NCBI GenBank assembly: GCA_900319695.1
Contig: ONPN01000006.1
Span: 1 to 50,360, forward strand
Origin: an uncultured Eubacteriales bacterium
GTDB taxonomy: Bacteria; Bacillota; Clostridia; Oscillospirales; Oscillospiraceae
Direction: 5' to 3'
DNA: 50,360 bases
Part shown: in pieces, positions 9,365 to 17,968 of the stretch
How positions within the stretch are numbered: position 1 is the stretch's first letter
Layout of the letters: each line of letters starts with the position of its first letter
Notes under the pieces: generated by a model
What the model saw: only the letters and a program-made list of their open reading frames with translations
Database searches by the model: none
What the model was told of the DNA's origin: nothing
Translations under genes and position numbers: made by a program

Positions 9365-9474
9365 AGCGAAAAATCCTCCCGTTCCAAAGTCAGGTTGGGA
9401 TTGTAGTATGGGTAAAGGTTCGGCCGCCAAGGGATAATCTGAAACTGATGACGATAAGATATGGCGTTTTTCAT
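9361..9474 (-). CDS. Candidate 37-residue small protein coupled to the membrane protein
   Basis: Between the GT2 gene that ends at 9487 and the GTG of the large membrane protein lies a complete ORF of 37 codons. It has AAAAGAGAGA before its ATG and a stop (TGA) that overlaps the next start (GTGA). The peptide starts MKNAISYRHQFQIIP and contains an aromatic, proline-rich WRPNLYPYYNPN stretch. The layout suggests either a real small protein or a translated leader that couples expression. An alternative is that it is the true N-terminus of the downstream protein split by a frameshift. No family is recognised. Confidence 0.45.
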   Translation of the reverse strand: MKNAISYRHQFQIIPWRPNLYPYYNPNLTLEREDFSL

Positions 9475-9486
9475 GTAGTCTCTCTT

Positions 9487-10392
9487 TTAGAGTCTGTTGA
9501 TCAAGACCAGCAGCCTGGCCAGGTATCCGTCCATGCCCCGCACAGAGCTTCGGAGCATACGCAGCAGTTTCAGCTTTGTTTCCCGATTCTCTTGATAATG
9601 CGCAAACAGTGCGGTCAGCTCCTGACGCTCCGCGCACATCTCTCTTCCGAAGGCCCGTTCCAGCCGGATCGCCTGCCGCGATCGGCTGTTTTTCATCGGC
9701 CCGCTCCAAAAAGAAACCGCCTTTTCCAGCCATGCGCGCGCCGTCGTCCGATTTGCACCGATGGCGTTGCCCCCGTGCTGACGGTAGCTCATGTGCGGTT
9801 CGGGATCATAGACGACGCGGCCAAAGCAGGCGACGACCTGATACGCCGTCCAGTCGTGCAGCTCAATCCCGAGGCGCTCCACGTCATAGCGGCGCAGCAG
9901 CTCCCTTGCCGCGCGGTTGAACACAAAGGTGCAGCCTGGCGCGAGATTGCGCAGCAGGGCATGAGGATAGTCTGCAGGACATGGCCTGACCATGTGCCCG
10001 CGCAGAACGCGGAGCGCCTCATCCGCGACGCGCACGTCGCCGCAGTACAGGGCAGGCTCTGAGGCGTCCAGCCCGCCAAGCGCACGGAGCGCAATTTCCA
10101 GCTTGTCGGCGTCCCAGACGTCGTCCTGATCGCAGAAGGCGTAAAAATCCGCTTCGGGCGCATCCTGCAAAAGCCGCCAGAAGCTTCGGGCCGGGCCGAG
10201 GTTCGCGCCCGCATACCATTTCAGCGCGCCTCTATCCGCATACTCTGCCAAAATCGTGCGGGTGCCGTCGTTCGAACCATCGTCCCGCACAAGAATCTCC
10301 ACGCCCTGGAGCGTCTGGGCAAGCAGGCTGTCGAGTTGTTCGCGGATATACGCCTCTCCGTTATACGCGGAGAGCATAACAATCAGCTTCAT
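9487..10392 (-). CDS. Family 2 glycosyltransferase (rhamnosyltransferase-like)
   Basis: A GT-A enzyme of 301 residues. It opens with MKLIVMLSAYNGEAYIREQL, has DDGSNDGT, and carries the DXD motif in FYAFCDQDDVWDADKLEIAL, a pattern typical of RfbF- and WbbL-like rhamnosyltransferases. Later motifs (LAPGCTFVFNRA and MSYRQHGGNAIG) are also typical. The ATG at 10392 overlaps the upstream stop by four bases (ATGA); the in-frame extension upstream is inside the neighbour. Rhamnose as donor is inferred from family similarity and from rmlC and rmlD in the same locus. Confidence 0.9.
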   Translation of the reverse strand: MKLIVMLSAYNGEAYIREQLDSLLAQTLQGVEILVRDDGSNDGTRTILAEYADRGALKWYAGANLGPARSFWRLLQDAPEADFYAFCDQDDVWDADKLEIALRALGGLDASEPALYCGDVRVADEALRVLRGHMVRPCPADYPHALLRNLAPGCTFVFNRAARELLRRYDVERLGIELHDWTAYQVVACFGRVVYDPEPHMSYRQHGGNAIGANRTTARAWLEKAVSFWSGPMKNSRSRQAIRLERAFGREMCAERQELTALFAHYQENRETKLKLLRMLRSSVRGMDGYLARLLVLINRL

Positions 10393-11258
10393 GTCCCGCT
10401 CCACTTGCACTTGCGCTTTCCGATCCGGTTTCCTGCGAACCTGACACACACATGCGCGAAAAAGTCAAACAGTTCGCCGATGCATCCCTCCCGCGCGAGC
10501 CCACTGCCGACGAAGCGCAGCATCCTCCAGCCCTCGGCGTCGGCGCTCGCGCCGGTGAGCCGATCCCGGTACTGCTCCATCACTTTGCCGATTCGCACAT
10601 TGCGCCGATACTCCTGCCGAAGGGTGTAGCGGTGAGAATGGTATACCGCCGCCTCGGGCGCGTAGGCCAGCGCATAACCCGCGTGCAGGAGCTTTGCCGC
10701 TATCATCATATCCTCGTTGGTGATGATGGGCGCATCGAAGCCGCCGACGGCAAGATAGGCCTCTCTCCGGTAGGCAGAGCAGACGTTAGAAAAGAAATAC
10801 GACTTGACTCCGTAACGGGGAATATCCGATTCTCTCCAGATTTTTGCCTGATCCGGGTAATTGAACTGCCGAGTCAGTTTTTCATATTCTGGCGCATCCG
10901 GGTGGGCGATCTGTCTGCCGTAAACCGCCGCGACATCCGGCGACGAAAAGGCAGACAGAAGCTTTTCAATACAGTGCGTATCTGTCGGGATGGCATCCTG
11001 CGTGAAGAAAAGCACATTATCTCCCTCACTTTGCCGCAAGGCGTAATCCCGCGTACCGCCGTGATCGAAGTCTTCCCGCGAGATTTCCATCAGCCGCACG
11101 CGGTCGGCGCGGGCGCGGACGATGGAGCCCGTCGCATCCGTCGAACCGGAGTCGATCACGATGATCTCCGCTTCTACCGTCTGCGAGAGCAGGCTATCCA
11201 ACTGTCGCGATATCCAGCGCTCCGCGTTGAGCGTGGGGATAATTATACTTACCTTCAT
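10389..11258 (-). CDS. Family 2 glycosyltransferase (rhamnosyltransferase-like)
   Basis: A 289-residue GT2 enzyme with the opening MKVSIIIPTLNAERWISRQL, the substrate loop IDSGSTDATG, and an acidic motif replaced by LFFTQDAIPTD (QDA region), as in RfbF-type rhamnosyltransferases. The segment SNVCSAYRREAYLAVGGFD and the final ED signature (IITNEDMMIAAKLL) complete the fold. Start and stop overlap the neighbouring genes by four bases each, so it is translated together with the ABC exporter ATPase upstream and another GT2 downstream. It probably adds a deoxyhexose to the lipid-linked glycan in the cytoplasm. Confidence 0.9.
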   Translation of the reverse strand: MKVSIIIPTLNAERWISRQLDSLLSQTVEAEIIVIDSGSTDATGSIVRARADRVRLMEISREDFDHGGTRDYALRQSEGDNVLFFTQDAIPTDTHCIEKLLSAFSSPDVAAVYGRQIAHPDAPEYEKLTRQFNYPDQAKIWRESDIPRYGVKSYFFSNVCSAYRREAYLAVGGFDAPIITNEDMMIAAKLLHAGYALAYAPEAAVYHSHRYTLRQEYRRNVRIGKVMEQYRDRLTGASADAEGWRMLRFVGSGLAREGCIGELFDFFAHVCVRFAGNRIGKRKCKWSGT

Positions 11259-12001
11259 AATTTGATTTCTCCATGCAGAAACGCCTGATAGCGGTCACAG
11301 ATCGGGTTGGTCTCGCCAAAGTCGATCTGCCGTCCCTGATGCAGCCACAGGACTTTGTTGCACAGTTCACGCACCTGATCCAGCGAATGGGAAACCAGGA
11401 TCGTGGTCGCGCCGCTGTACAATATCTCCCGCATTTTTGCCGCACTCTTTTCGGCAAAGGCACCGTCGCCGACAGACAAGACCTCGTCAAGAATCAGAAT
11501 ATCCGGCTGCACAAGGCTTGCAATAGAAAAGGCCAGACGACTCTGCATACCGGTGGAAAGCTGTTTGAAGGATCGTTCTTCAAACGCCCGCAGTTCGGCA
11601 AAGTCGATGATCTCATCATATTTTTCATCCATAAATTTCCGTGTATAGCCCAGCATGGCACCGCGAAGATAGGCGTTGCGTCGGATGCTGAGATCGGGAT
11701 CAAAGCCGCTTGCAAGCTCCAACAGCGCGGAAATATTGCCCTCATGCTCCACCTTTCCCCCGCTTGGCGACATGATGCCCGCGACCGCCTTGAGCAGCGT
11801 CGATTTTCCCGCGCCGTTGGCGCCGATAATGCCCAGCATATCCCCTCTCTCAAGGGAAAATGTGATATCACGGTCGGCCCAGAATTCCTCCACGCGGTAG
11901 GTTCCTTTGATCTTTCGCATGATGGTCTCTTTCAGACCAATATTTTGGAAGTCCCCAACCTTATATCGGATGGAGACATGATCGCATGTTAAAACAGGCA
12001 T
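11255..12001 (-). CDS. Polysaccharide ABC exporter, ATPase subunit (TagH/Wzt type)
   Basis: The 248-residue ATPase has Walker A GANGAGKST, a signature close to LSTGMQSR, Walker B LILDEVLSVGD and the switch histidine in LVSHSLD. The VGDGAF sequence after Walker B and the truncated nucleotide-binding layout fit the TagH/Wzt class, which pumps lipid-linked polysaccharides across the membrane. There is no long C-terminal carbohydrate-binding extension, so it is of the short type. GGAGGAAAG precedes the ATG at 12001, and the permease gene lies 13 bases upstream. It overlaps the following GT2 gene by four bases. Confidence 0.93.
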   Translation of the reverse strand: MPVLTCDHVSIRYKVGDFQNIGLKETIMRKIKGTYRVEEFWADRDITFSLERGDMLGIIGANGAGKSTLLKAVAGIMSPSGGKVEHEGNISALLELASGFDPDLSIRRNAYLRGAMLGYTRKFMDEKYDEIIDFAELRAFEERSFKQLSTGMQSRLAFSIASLVQPDILILDEVLSVGDGAFAEKSAAKMREILYSGATTILVSHSLDQVRELCNKVLWLHQGRQIDFGETNPICDRYQAFLHGEIKL

Positions 12002-12014
12002 TTGCTTTCCTCCA

Positions 12015-12782
12015 TCAGATATAGTACAGAAACTCCGTGTCGTACTTTCTGTAAATCCAGATGCCCAACAGAAGTACAACCAATGTATCAACGGCCATCA
12101 GGACATGAACGCCGAATGAGGGAATCGCAGAGTCGATCACGACCTTGCGGAAATAGCGGATAAAGAGATAGATAGGATTGAGCAGGAAGGCATTTTGGAC
12201 ATGGACGGGGAAAGTGTCGATGGAGTAGAAAACCGCCGACACGTACAGCAAAAGCTGGGTCACTATGGCCCACAGATACTGCATGTCTCGGAAGAACACA
12301 TACATCGCGGAGAGGAGAAAGCCCACGCCGAGGTTGAATACTAACAGCATGATGATCGGGTAAACAAGCGCAAGAAACTTCCATGTGAATACGATGCCGT
12401 CGATTGCACAGAACAGAAAGAATACGCAGAGCGTAATGGCAAAATTGATCAGCGTCTGCGTATTCTTCGATAGCAGGAACAGATATTTGGGGACGTTGAC
12501 CTTGCTAAAGATATGCGCGTTGCCCATCAGCGCCATCAGTCCCTCGGCGCTGGATTCAGAAAAGAAGCTGAACACTACAGTGCCGCAGAAGAGATAGGTG
12601 GTGTAATGCTCGATTGTGCTGCCGAAAAAGTGCCCGAAGACCACGCGCATGATCAGCAGCGTCATCAGCGGGTTCAGAACACTCCAGGCTGCGCCAAAAA
12701 AGCTGCCTTTGTATTTTCGATCGAAATCCCGTCTGACCAGCTCCTCAAGAAGGAAGCGGTGTTTTTTCAGTGTTTGGAGCAT
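12015..12782 (-). CDS. Polysaccharide ABC exporter, permease subunit (TagG/Wzm type)
   Basis: The 255-residue membrane protein starts MLQTLKKHRFLLEELVRRDF, the family N-terminus, followed by KYKGSFFGAAWSVLNPL and six predicted membrane segments. This is the ABC2 permease of teichoic-acid and O-antigen exporters and pairs with the ATPase gene 13 bases downstream. AGGAG seven bases before the ATG at 12782 fixes the start. An in-frame ATG at 12878 overlaps the stop of a small ORF (TGATG) and would add 32 residues that do not look like the family, so it is less likely. It should sit in the cytoplasmic membrane. Confidence 0.92.
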   Translation of the reverse strand: MLQTLKKHRFLLEELVRRDFDRKYKGSFFGAAWSVLNPLMTLLIMRVVFGHFFGSTIEHYTTYLFCGTVVFSFFSESSAEGLMALMGNAHIFSKVNVPKYLFLLSKNTQTLINFAITLCVFFLFCAIDGIVFTWKFLALVYPIIMLLVFNLGVGFLLSAMYVFFRDMQYLWAIVTQLLLYVSAVFYSIDTFPVHVQNAFLLNPIYLFIRYFRKVVIDSAIPSFGVHVLMAVDTLVVLLLGIWIYRKYDTEFLYYI

Positions 12783-13121
12783 AAATATTCTCCTCAATTC
12801 AGGTTCTCTGAGCCGTATGTTGATGAACGGTGTGATGCAAAACTGCTCATCTCTTACTCTGTGCAGCAGCAGCAGCATCACGCGACGAAATCGGGGCAGG
12901 CTTGCAGCATGGCGGCTGCGGCCATATATAAGAGCTTGCTCCGGCAATATCGGAACAGACTGTCCCGTTCCCGGAGCAGGAATCTCTCCCACAGCTGTTT
13001 CTTTCCTTCTGTAATACTAAATTCCATTTTAAGACCTCAAACAATCTGCCCTTGCCTTAGAAGTGCCGACCGGTGCAATTTTGACTGGAAAACTCGAAGA
13101 AGCGTTATCCCGGAATTCGTA
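12783..13121 (-). other. Gap of 339 bases before the exporter permease gene
   Basis: This stretch between the 987-residue glycosyltransferase gene and the permease gene contains the 49-codon ORF at 12878-13027 and a short GCT/CTG run near 12864-12877. I see no hairpin with a T-run and no consensus promoter. It is GC-poorer on its right side, next to the glycosyltransferase gene. Confidence 0.5.
12878..13027 (-). CDS. Possible 49-residue small protein upstream of the exporter permease
   Basis: A complete small ORF starts with ATG at 13027, with GAGG seven bases upstream, and ends with TGA whose last base begins an ATG in frame with the permease gene (TGATG). The peptide begins MEFSITEGKKQLWERFLLRE, then has a basic stretch and a short Ala-rich hydrophobic segment (LLYMAAAAMLQA). 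It fills much of an otherwise unexplained gap. It may be a real small protein, the remains of a larger gene, or chance; no family is recognised and the ribosome site is only moderate. Confidence 0.3.
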   Translation of the reverse strand: MEFSITEGKKQLWERFLLRERDSLFRYCRSKLLYMAAAAMLQACPDFVA

Positions 13122-16085
13122 TTACATATTCATCAATTGATCGGCGATTTCCAGATACCGTTTACGGAACACTTCCTGTGTAAAGTTGCTGTCGTAGACC
13201 TTTCGTGCTTCTGCACCTACAGCGGCTGCTTCTGAAGGATGGCGGATTACGTAGGAAATGTACTCCGCGAGTACATCTGCATTTTCGCTCGGGAAAACAA
13301 ATCCGTTGACTCCTGAAGTAAGAAAGTCCGAAAACCCGGTTTTATCGGATACTATTGCCGGGAGATTAAACATTGCACCCTCTACAGCAACAGCAGATGT
13401 CGGTTCATCTCTTGAAGGCACAATCACACAAGTTGCTTCGCCGTACAGGCGCAGGAGATCTTCCCGGGGCATTATATCGTACAAATGAATACAGGGAAAA
13501 CGCTGACTGTACAAAGCAATCTGTGACCGTATTGATTTGTCTAACGGTCTGCCGATAAAAGAAAACTCTGCCTTATCCCGATCTTCCTCGGACAGTTTTT
13601 CAATAGCGTTTAGTAGAACATCCTGACCTTTCCTGGCTTCTAAGCTTCCGATGCAAAGAAATGCAGCCTTACCTTTTTCCATATTAGAGGAATTAAAAAG
13701 CCGCCGTTCATCCTTCAAACCAAATTGAAGAATATCTGATTGATCATTCTTATCATTAAGCCGTAAAAGCCTTTGGGTATATTCACTCGCACAATACAGA
13801 TGAATATTCCTGCCAATCTTAGTGGGAATCATATCCTTAAACAGGTCAAGGGCATAACTACCTTCATGAATCCACCACAACACCGGGGGCAGGCTGTTGC
13901 TGAGCGCATCAACGCATCGTCCGCAAACCACGCTGTTGGCAACGATAAGGTCAAAATTTCGCGCGAAATGTTCAAACCATCCGGCATTATAAATAACAGA
14001 CGGATCGATGATCACGGCAACGCCCATTTCCAGGAACGTTTTTCGCAGCGGACCGTCAACCGGAGACACCACCACGGGGTAATCTCCGATGTCGATGCTG
14101 GCGCTGACGGCTTCAATCAGCACTGTCGGCGCGCCGGTTCTGGTCAGCTCATGAGAAATGAACAGGATGTCGCGTGCGTTGTCATTCGTCACAATTGGTA
14201 CCTCTGGATAATACATCTGGTACCCTTCAACAACGTCGCAATAGAGCATTCTGCGCATACTTTTGGTAAAGTACAGATCATTGGCAATCTGTGCACCCCA
14301 GCGTTTTATGCAGAAGATCTCTGCTTTTTCCTTCCTGTCCTTTGCTTCCCATGTGTGGCGACCGATATGTGTAAGCACAGCATTCGGAGTATATACGCAG
14401 GAATAGCCATGCTCCAAAAGCTTAAAGCTGAAATCAACATCTGAATGTCCATTCGGAGTATGAACAGCATCCATACCGCCAACCTGAAGGTAAACCTCTC
14501 GACGTGCCATCAGGCAGGCCCCGCTCAAGACAGAAACATTTCGCATAAGAAAATGGTTCATTGCAGAACCTTCGGGTACTTTGAAAGGATATGCATTAAA
14601 AGATGTCCCAACTTGCCCATACACGCCAGTGATCATGCCGGCATATTGGACCGAACCATCCTCATAATGAAGAAGCGGCGAGACCGCCCCAACATGCGGT
14701 AATTGCAACACATCCAACAGGCGCTCAATCCAGTCATGAGAATCCGGCGTCACATCATCGTTATAAATGATCACATATTCTCCCCTCGCCGCTTGGACGC
14801 CCCGATTGCATTTATCGGAGAAATTAAAAGGTTTGTTGTATAGGCTGATCCGCAGATTTCTTACATATGGGAGTAAACCCTGGATCTCTTCTGCCGTCTT
14901 CGTGTTGGTCACCGGAATAATCTCAAGATTCTTATATCCGGTCTTCTCGCCAATCAGGCCTAAAACACAGCTTTCCAGCTGCTCTGTACAGTCAGTTGGT
15001 ATCACTACGCTGATAAGAGGGTACTTATCGAAGGCTATACTGAATCTGTTCATATAAGATCCCGGCCACACAACAGCGTTTAGTCCTCTGCGGTTCAATG
15101 CATCTCCCAACGCTGCAACGTTGCTTGCCCGTGCATAATCCTTTCCCCCTGCAGCGCCAGAACTTGGAAGCTTTCGCCAATAATAGAGAATCCGCTCTAT
15201 ATGGCGAATCTGATCCGTCTTCTCCGTAACACGCAAAGCCAGATCGTAGTCCTGAGAAAAATCGTATTTGCTCCGAAACGCTCCAATTTCCTTCACCAAA
15301 GCTGTACGATACATACTCAGATGGCCGGTGTACATATGGCTCATCAGCAGTTCCGGAGACCAATCGGGTTTCAAATAAAAGTCACATGGACTCGGCTGAA
15401 CCGTATCTAATGTTTTGCATTCGTCACTGTAAAGCATATCGCTTTGTGGAAAAGCATTCAATTCTTTCACAAAGCGGAAAAAGGCATCAGGCGTTAATTC
15501 ATCATCCTGATCAACCAAAGCGATGAATTCACCGCGCGCCATATCTAAAGCGCGATTAGAAGCGGCTGAAATGCCTCTATTTTCTTCCATGCCTTCAAGG
15601 CGGATCCGGGAATCCTTTTGTGCAAGTCTCTCAACCGCATATTTCCCTTGGGGATCTTTTGAGCCATCGTCTACAATACAGAGTTCCCAATTTGTATAGC
15701 TCTGTTCTTCAATTGATTTGATCGCAATTGTAAGCCATTTTACAGGCGCGTTATATATGGGCATTATTACCGAGATTAACGGCAAGTAATGAAAGGATGC
15801 AATCTGCTTCTTTTGTTCCTCGAGGCTGAATTCCTCCTGCTGCTCCTGGAGGATCTCACGGCCAATTTTATCATAATCTCTATGATTGGATATTCCATAA
15901 AATAGCGAGCGGCCAGATAGCTTGTTTATAACTCCCCGAATAACGCCTTTGGTTCCATATTTGGAAAAAAGATCCCCTACAATTTGAATAGCATGCTTTC
16001 TGTTAGTCGTTTTAATCAGGTGAAATAAGTATCTCGCTTTATTCAATATAATGTAATCCCCTTTCGAAAGGCATTTCAGCTCCAT
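13122..16085 (-). CDS. Three-domain glycosyltransferase (GT2-GT2-GT4)
   Basis: This 987-residue protein joins three catalytic modules. The first GT2 domain lies at about residues 100-340 (LPLISVIMPIYNAPVKWLTI and then FIALVDQDDE). The second GT2 domain lies at about 355-620 (PLISVVIPTDC and then YVIIYNDDVTPDS). A GT4 domain covers about 650-985 (AAFLCIGSLEARKGQDVLLN and then the E-x7-E region VPSRDEPTSAVAVEGA). The first 95 residues are a basic helical region. Fusions like this usually build a repeat unit by sequential transfers. The ATG at 16085 lacks a clear ribosome site, so the exact start is uncertain. Base composition is lower in GC than in the neighbours, which suggests transfer from elsewhere. 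Confidence 0.88.
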   Translation of the reverse strand: MELKCLSKGDYIILNKARYLFHLIKTTNRKHAIQIVGDLFSKYGTKGVIRGVINKLSGRSLFYGISNHRDYDKIGREILQEQQEEFSLEEQKKQIASFHYLPLISVIMPIYNAPVKWLTIAIKSIEEQSYTNWELCIVDDGSKDPQGKYAVERLAQKDSRIRLEGMEENRGISAASNRALDMARGEFIALVDQDDELTPDAFFRFVKELNAFPQSDMLYSDECKTLDTVQPSPCDFYLKPDWSPELLMSHMYTGHLSMYRTALVKEIGAFRSKYDFSQDYDLALRVTEKTDQIRHIERILYYWRKLPSSGAAGGKDYARASNVAALGDALNRRGLNAVVWPGSYMNRFSIAFDKYPLISVVIPTDCTEQLESCVLGLIGEKTGYKNLEIIPVTNTKTAEEIQGLLPYVRNLRISLYNKPFNFSDKCNRGVQAARGEYVIIYNDDVTPDSHDWIERLLDVLQLPHVGAVSPLLHYEDGSVQYAGMITGVYGQVGTSFNAYPFKVPEGSAMNHFLMRNVSVLSGACLMARREVYLQVGGMDAVHTPNGHSDVDFSFKLLEHGYSCVYTPNAVLTHIGRHTWEAKDRKEKAEIFCIKRWGAQIANDLYFTKSMRRMLYCDVVEGYQMYYPEVPIVTNDNARDILFISHELTRTGAPTVLIEAVSASIDIGDYPVVVSPVDGPLRKTFLEMGVAVIIDPSVIYNAGWFEHFARNFDLIVANSVVCGRCVDALSNSLPPVLWWIHEGSYALDLFKDMIPTKIGRNIHLYCASEYTQRLLRLNDKNDQSDILQFGLKDERRLFNSSNMEKGKAAFLCIGSLEARKGQDVLLNAIEKLSEEDRDKAEFSFIGRPLDKSIRSQIALYSQRFPCIHLYDIMPREDLLRLYGEATCVIVPSRDEPTSAVAVEGAMFNLPAIVSDKTGFSDFLTSGVNGFVFPSENADVLAEYISYVIRHPSEAAAVGAEARKVYDSNFTQEVFRKRYLEIADQLMNM

Positions 16086-16356
16086 TTCGCAGAACTAAAT
16101 AATTCGTAATCAACTAATACTTCCCGCTTGAAGCTTTCCCGCAAAAGTTCATTAGATTGCAGCAAATTATAATAATATTGAACTTTTTGCAAATAATAAA
16201 ACATATTTCTCCGTTTGCGGAATGCTTTACCATCTGTGCCTCGCCCCGAATAACGATGGCTCCGGCGGTGTGTAAGCGTCCGGCATTGAAACTTTACGAA
16301 GTTATTTATGCGAACACAGTGAAAGTCCGCATTTGTCCCCTATGAGTTCCTGGCTT
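16086..16356 (-). other. AT-rich gap before the three-domain glycosyltransferase gene
   Basis: This 271-base interval separates rmlD from the glycosyltransferase operon and is much more AT-rich than its surroundings. It contains the candidate promoter at 16166-16192. I see no gene here; short frames on either strand lack ribosome sites. No T-run hairpin is visible after rmlD, so read-through from rmlC-rmlD remains possible. Confidence 0.5.
16166..16192 (-). promoter_or_regulatory. Candidate promoter for the glycosyltransferase operon
   Basis: On the minus strand TTGCAA (16187-16192) is followed after 15 bases by a perfect TATAAT (16166-16171), inside an AT-rich stretch about 80 bases before the 987-codon gene. 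The spacing is shorter than the usual 17, so this is only a plausible sigma-A promoter. Confidence 0.35.
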
Positions 16357-17199
16357 TCAATAGCCCTTTTCCAACATTCTCGCAAGTGACTCTTCCCACC
16401 CGGGCAGCCTCTGAAAGCCGCCCGCGTCCAGTGACGCCTTGCTCAGGCGGGAGTTTTTCGGGCGCAGCGCTTTTGCGCCGTATGCCTCCGTGGTGACATG
16501 TTCAACTGCAAAGGCTTTTCCGCTCAACCGGAAGACCGCCTCCGCCAGCTCCGCCCAGGAGCAGAAGCCCTCGTTTGTCGCATGATAGACGCCGTATTTT
16601 TCTGTTAAGAGCATATCGCACAGCAGCGGCGCCAGATCCGCCGTGAACGTGGGTGAGCCAATTTGATCGTCTACCACACGCAGACAGTCGTGCGTCTCGG
16701 CGAGCCGCAGCATGGTCTTGACAAAGTTGTTCCCGTGCTCTCCGATAACCCAGGAGGTACGGACAATAAAATGCTTTTCGACCAGCTCCCGCACGGCCAG
16801 CTCCCCTGCCAGCTTGCTCCTCCCGTACACATTCAGTGGCCCGGTCGGGTCGTTGGTCTCCCACGGTTTATCCCCCGTACCGGGGAATACGTAGTCGGTG
16901 GAGATGTATAACAGCTTAGAACCGAACTCCCGGCAGGCCAGCGCGATGTTCTGTGTCCCTGCCGCGTTGACGCACATGCAGCGTTCCGGCTCGTCCTCTG
17001 CCAGATCGACCTTCGTCCAGGCTGCACAGTGCAGCACGGCATCCGGGCGGTATGTATCGAACACGCGCAGTACCGCGTTCCGGTCAGTGACGTCCAGTTC
17101 CTTTGAGCTGACGCCCAGGCAGTCCACACCCTGTTTCCGCAGTACCTTAACCGCGTCAAAACCGAGCTGCCCGCTGGCTCCTGTGATCAAAGCCTTCAT
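16357..17199 (-). CDS. rmlD: dTDP-4-dehydrorhamnose reductase
   Basis: The enzyme reduces dTDP-4-dehydro-L-rhamnose to dTDP-L-rhamnose with NAD(P)H. The 280-residue product has the N-terminal nucleotide loop GASGQLG, the STDYVFPG segment, and the short-chain dehydrogenase Tyr/Lys pair in NVYGRSKLAGE (about residues 127-137). Its length is normal for RmlD. I chose the ATG at 17199, where the conserved strand MKALITGASG begins and where GAGGA lies eight bases upstream inside the end of rmlC. It is co-transcribed with rmlC; rmlA and rmlB are not in this window and must be elsewhere if the pathway is complete. Confidence 0.95.
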   Translation of the reverse strand: MKALITGASGQLGFDAVKVLRKQGVDCLGVSSKELDVTDRNAVLRVFDTYRPDAVLHCAAWTKVDLAEDEPERCMCVNAAGTQNIALACREFGSKLLYISTDYVFPGTGDKPWETNDPTGPLNVYGRSKLAGELAVRELVEKHFIVRTSWVIGEHGNNFVKTMLRLAETHDCLRVVDDQIGSPTFTADLAPLLCDMLLTEKYGVYHATNEGFCSWAELAEAVFRLSGKAFAVEHVTTEAYGAKALRPKNSRLSKASLDAGGFQRLPGWEESLARMLEKGY

Positions 17200-17200
17200 C

Positions 17201-17755
17201 TTACCAGTCCTCAAAGCCCGTCACTGCGTCCCGCAGCAGCTGGGTGTGTTTGTCCTTCTCCGATAGAATGGGGTTCTCGACGCCCCAATTGATCCCGAGG
17301 TCCGGGTCATTCCAGCGTATGCCCGCGTCGGCCTCCGGGGCGTAGGGGTTGTCCGCGCGGTACAAAAACTCCACATGATCCGTCAGCGTGACGAAGCCGT
17401 GGCCGAAGCCGCGTGGGATCAGGAGCTGACGCTTGTTGTCCTCGCTCAGCTCCACCGCTTCCCACTGTCTGTAGGTCGGACTCGACGGGCGCAGATCGAC
17501 GGCCACGTCCAACACCGCGCCGCGCATGCAGCGCACAAGCTTTGCCTGGGCCTTGTCGCCGCGCTGGAAGTGAATGCCGCGCAGGGTTCCCTTCACCGTG
17601 CTGGAGGAGTGATTATCCTGCACAAAGTCATAAAACAGGCCGTGCGCTTCAAACTCGCGCTTGGACCAGGTCTCCATAAAAAAGCCCCGGTTGTCGCCGA
17701 ACACGCGCGGCTCTATGATCCATAAGCCGTCCAGTTTTCCTTGAATAAAGTCCAT
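17201..17755 (-). CDS. rmlC: dTDP-4-dehydrorhamnose 3,5-epimerase
   Basis: The cupin enzyme epimerises dTDP-4-keto-6-deoxyglucose at C3 and C5. The 184-residue product contains FGDNRGFFMETWSKREFEAH, the active-site histidine in LRGIHFQ, VLDVAVDLR with the catalytic Asp region, and PRGFGHGFVTL. I start it at ATG 17755, where GGAGAGG lies seven bases upstream; a longer frame to 17791 has no ribosome site. rmlD follows after one base. Upstream lie a hairpin with a T-run (17807-17855), a possible leader ORF and a CTGT tract, so expression may be controlled by attenuation or by repeat length. Confidence 0.95.
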   Translation of the reverse strand: MDFIQGKLDGLWIIEPRVFGDNRGFFMETWSKREFEAHGLFYDFVQDNHSSSTVKGTLRGIHFQRGDKAQAKLVRCMRGAVLDVAVDLRPSSPTYRQWEAVELSEDNKRQLLIPRGFGHGFVTLTDHVEFLYRADNPYAPEADAGIRWNDPDLGINWGVENPILSEKDKHTQLLRDAVTGFEDW

Positions 17756-17806
17756 TTTCGTGCCTCTCCCCTGCCTCGCTTCGGCTGTCACTGCCCATGA
17801 AATCGC

Positions 17807-17855
17807 AAAAAGACGCCCCCGACAGCAAAGCGTCTTACTGCCGGAAGCGTCTTTT
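17807..17855 (-). terminator. rmlC: Hairpin with T-run between leader ORF and rmlC (terminator or attenuator)
   Basis: On the minus strand AAAAGACGC (17847-17855) pairs with GCGTCTTTTT (17807-17816), and the stem continues with CCGGCAG against CTGTCGGGG, interrupted by three mismatches. The T-run lies on the rmlC-proximal side. A second copy of AAGACGC (17829-17835) in the loop can pair with the same 3' arm, so two mutually exclusive stems are possible. It lies 52 bases before the rmlC start with no complete gene between it and the upstream AT-rich element, which makes attenuation more likely than simple termination. Confidence 0.65.
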
Positions 17856-17857
17856 AT

Positions 17858-17968
<111 letters not shown>

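Noticed and set aside
9365-9733. N-terminal extension of the large membrane protein frame
   Set aside because: It lies inside the neighbouring GT2 gene in another frame, has no family sequence and no ribosome site. GTG 9364 with GGGAGG is far better.
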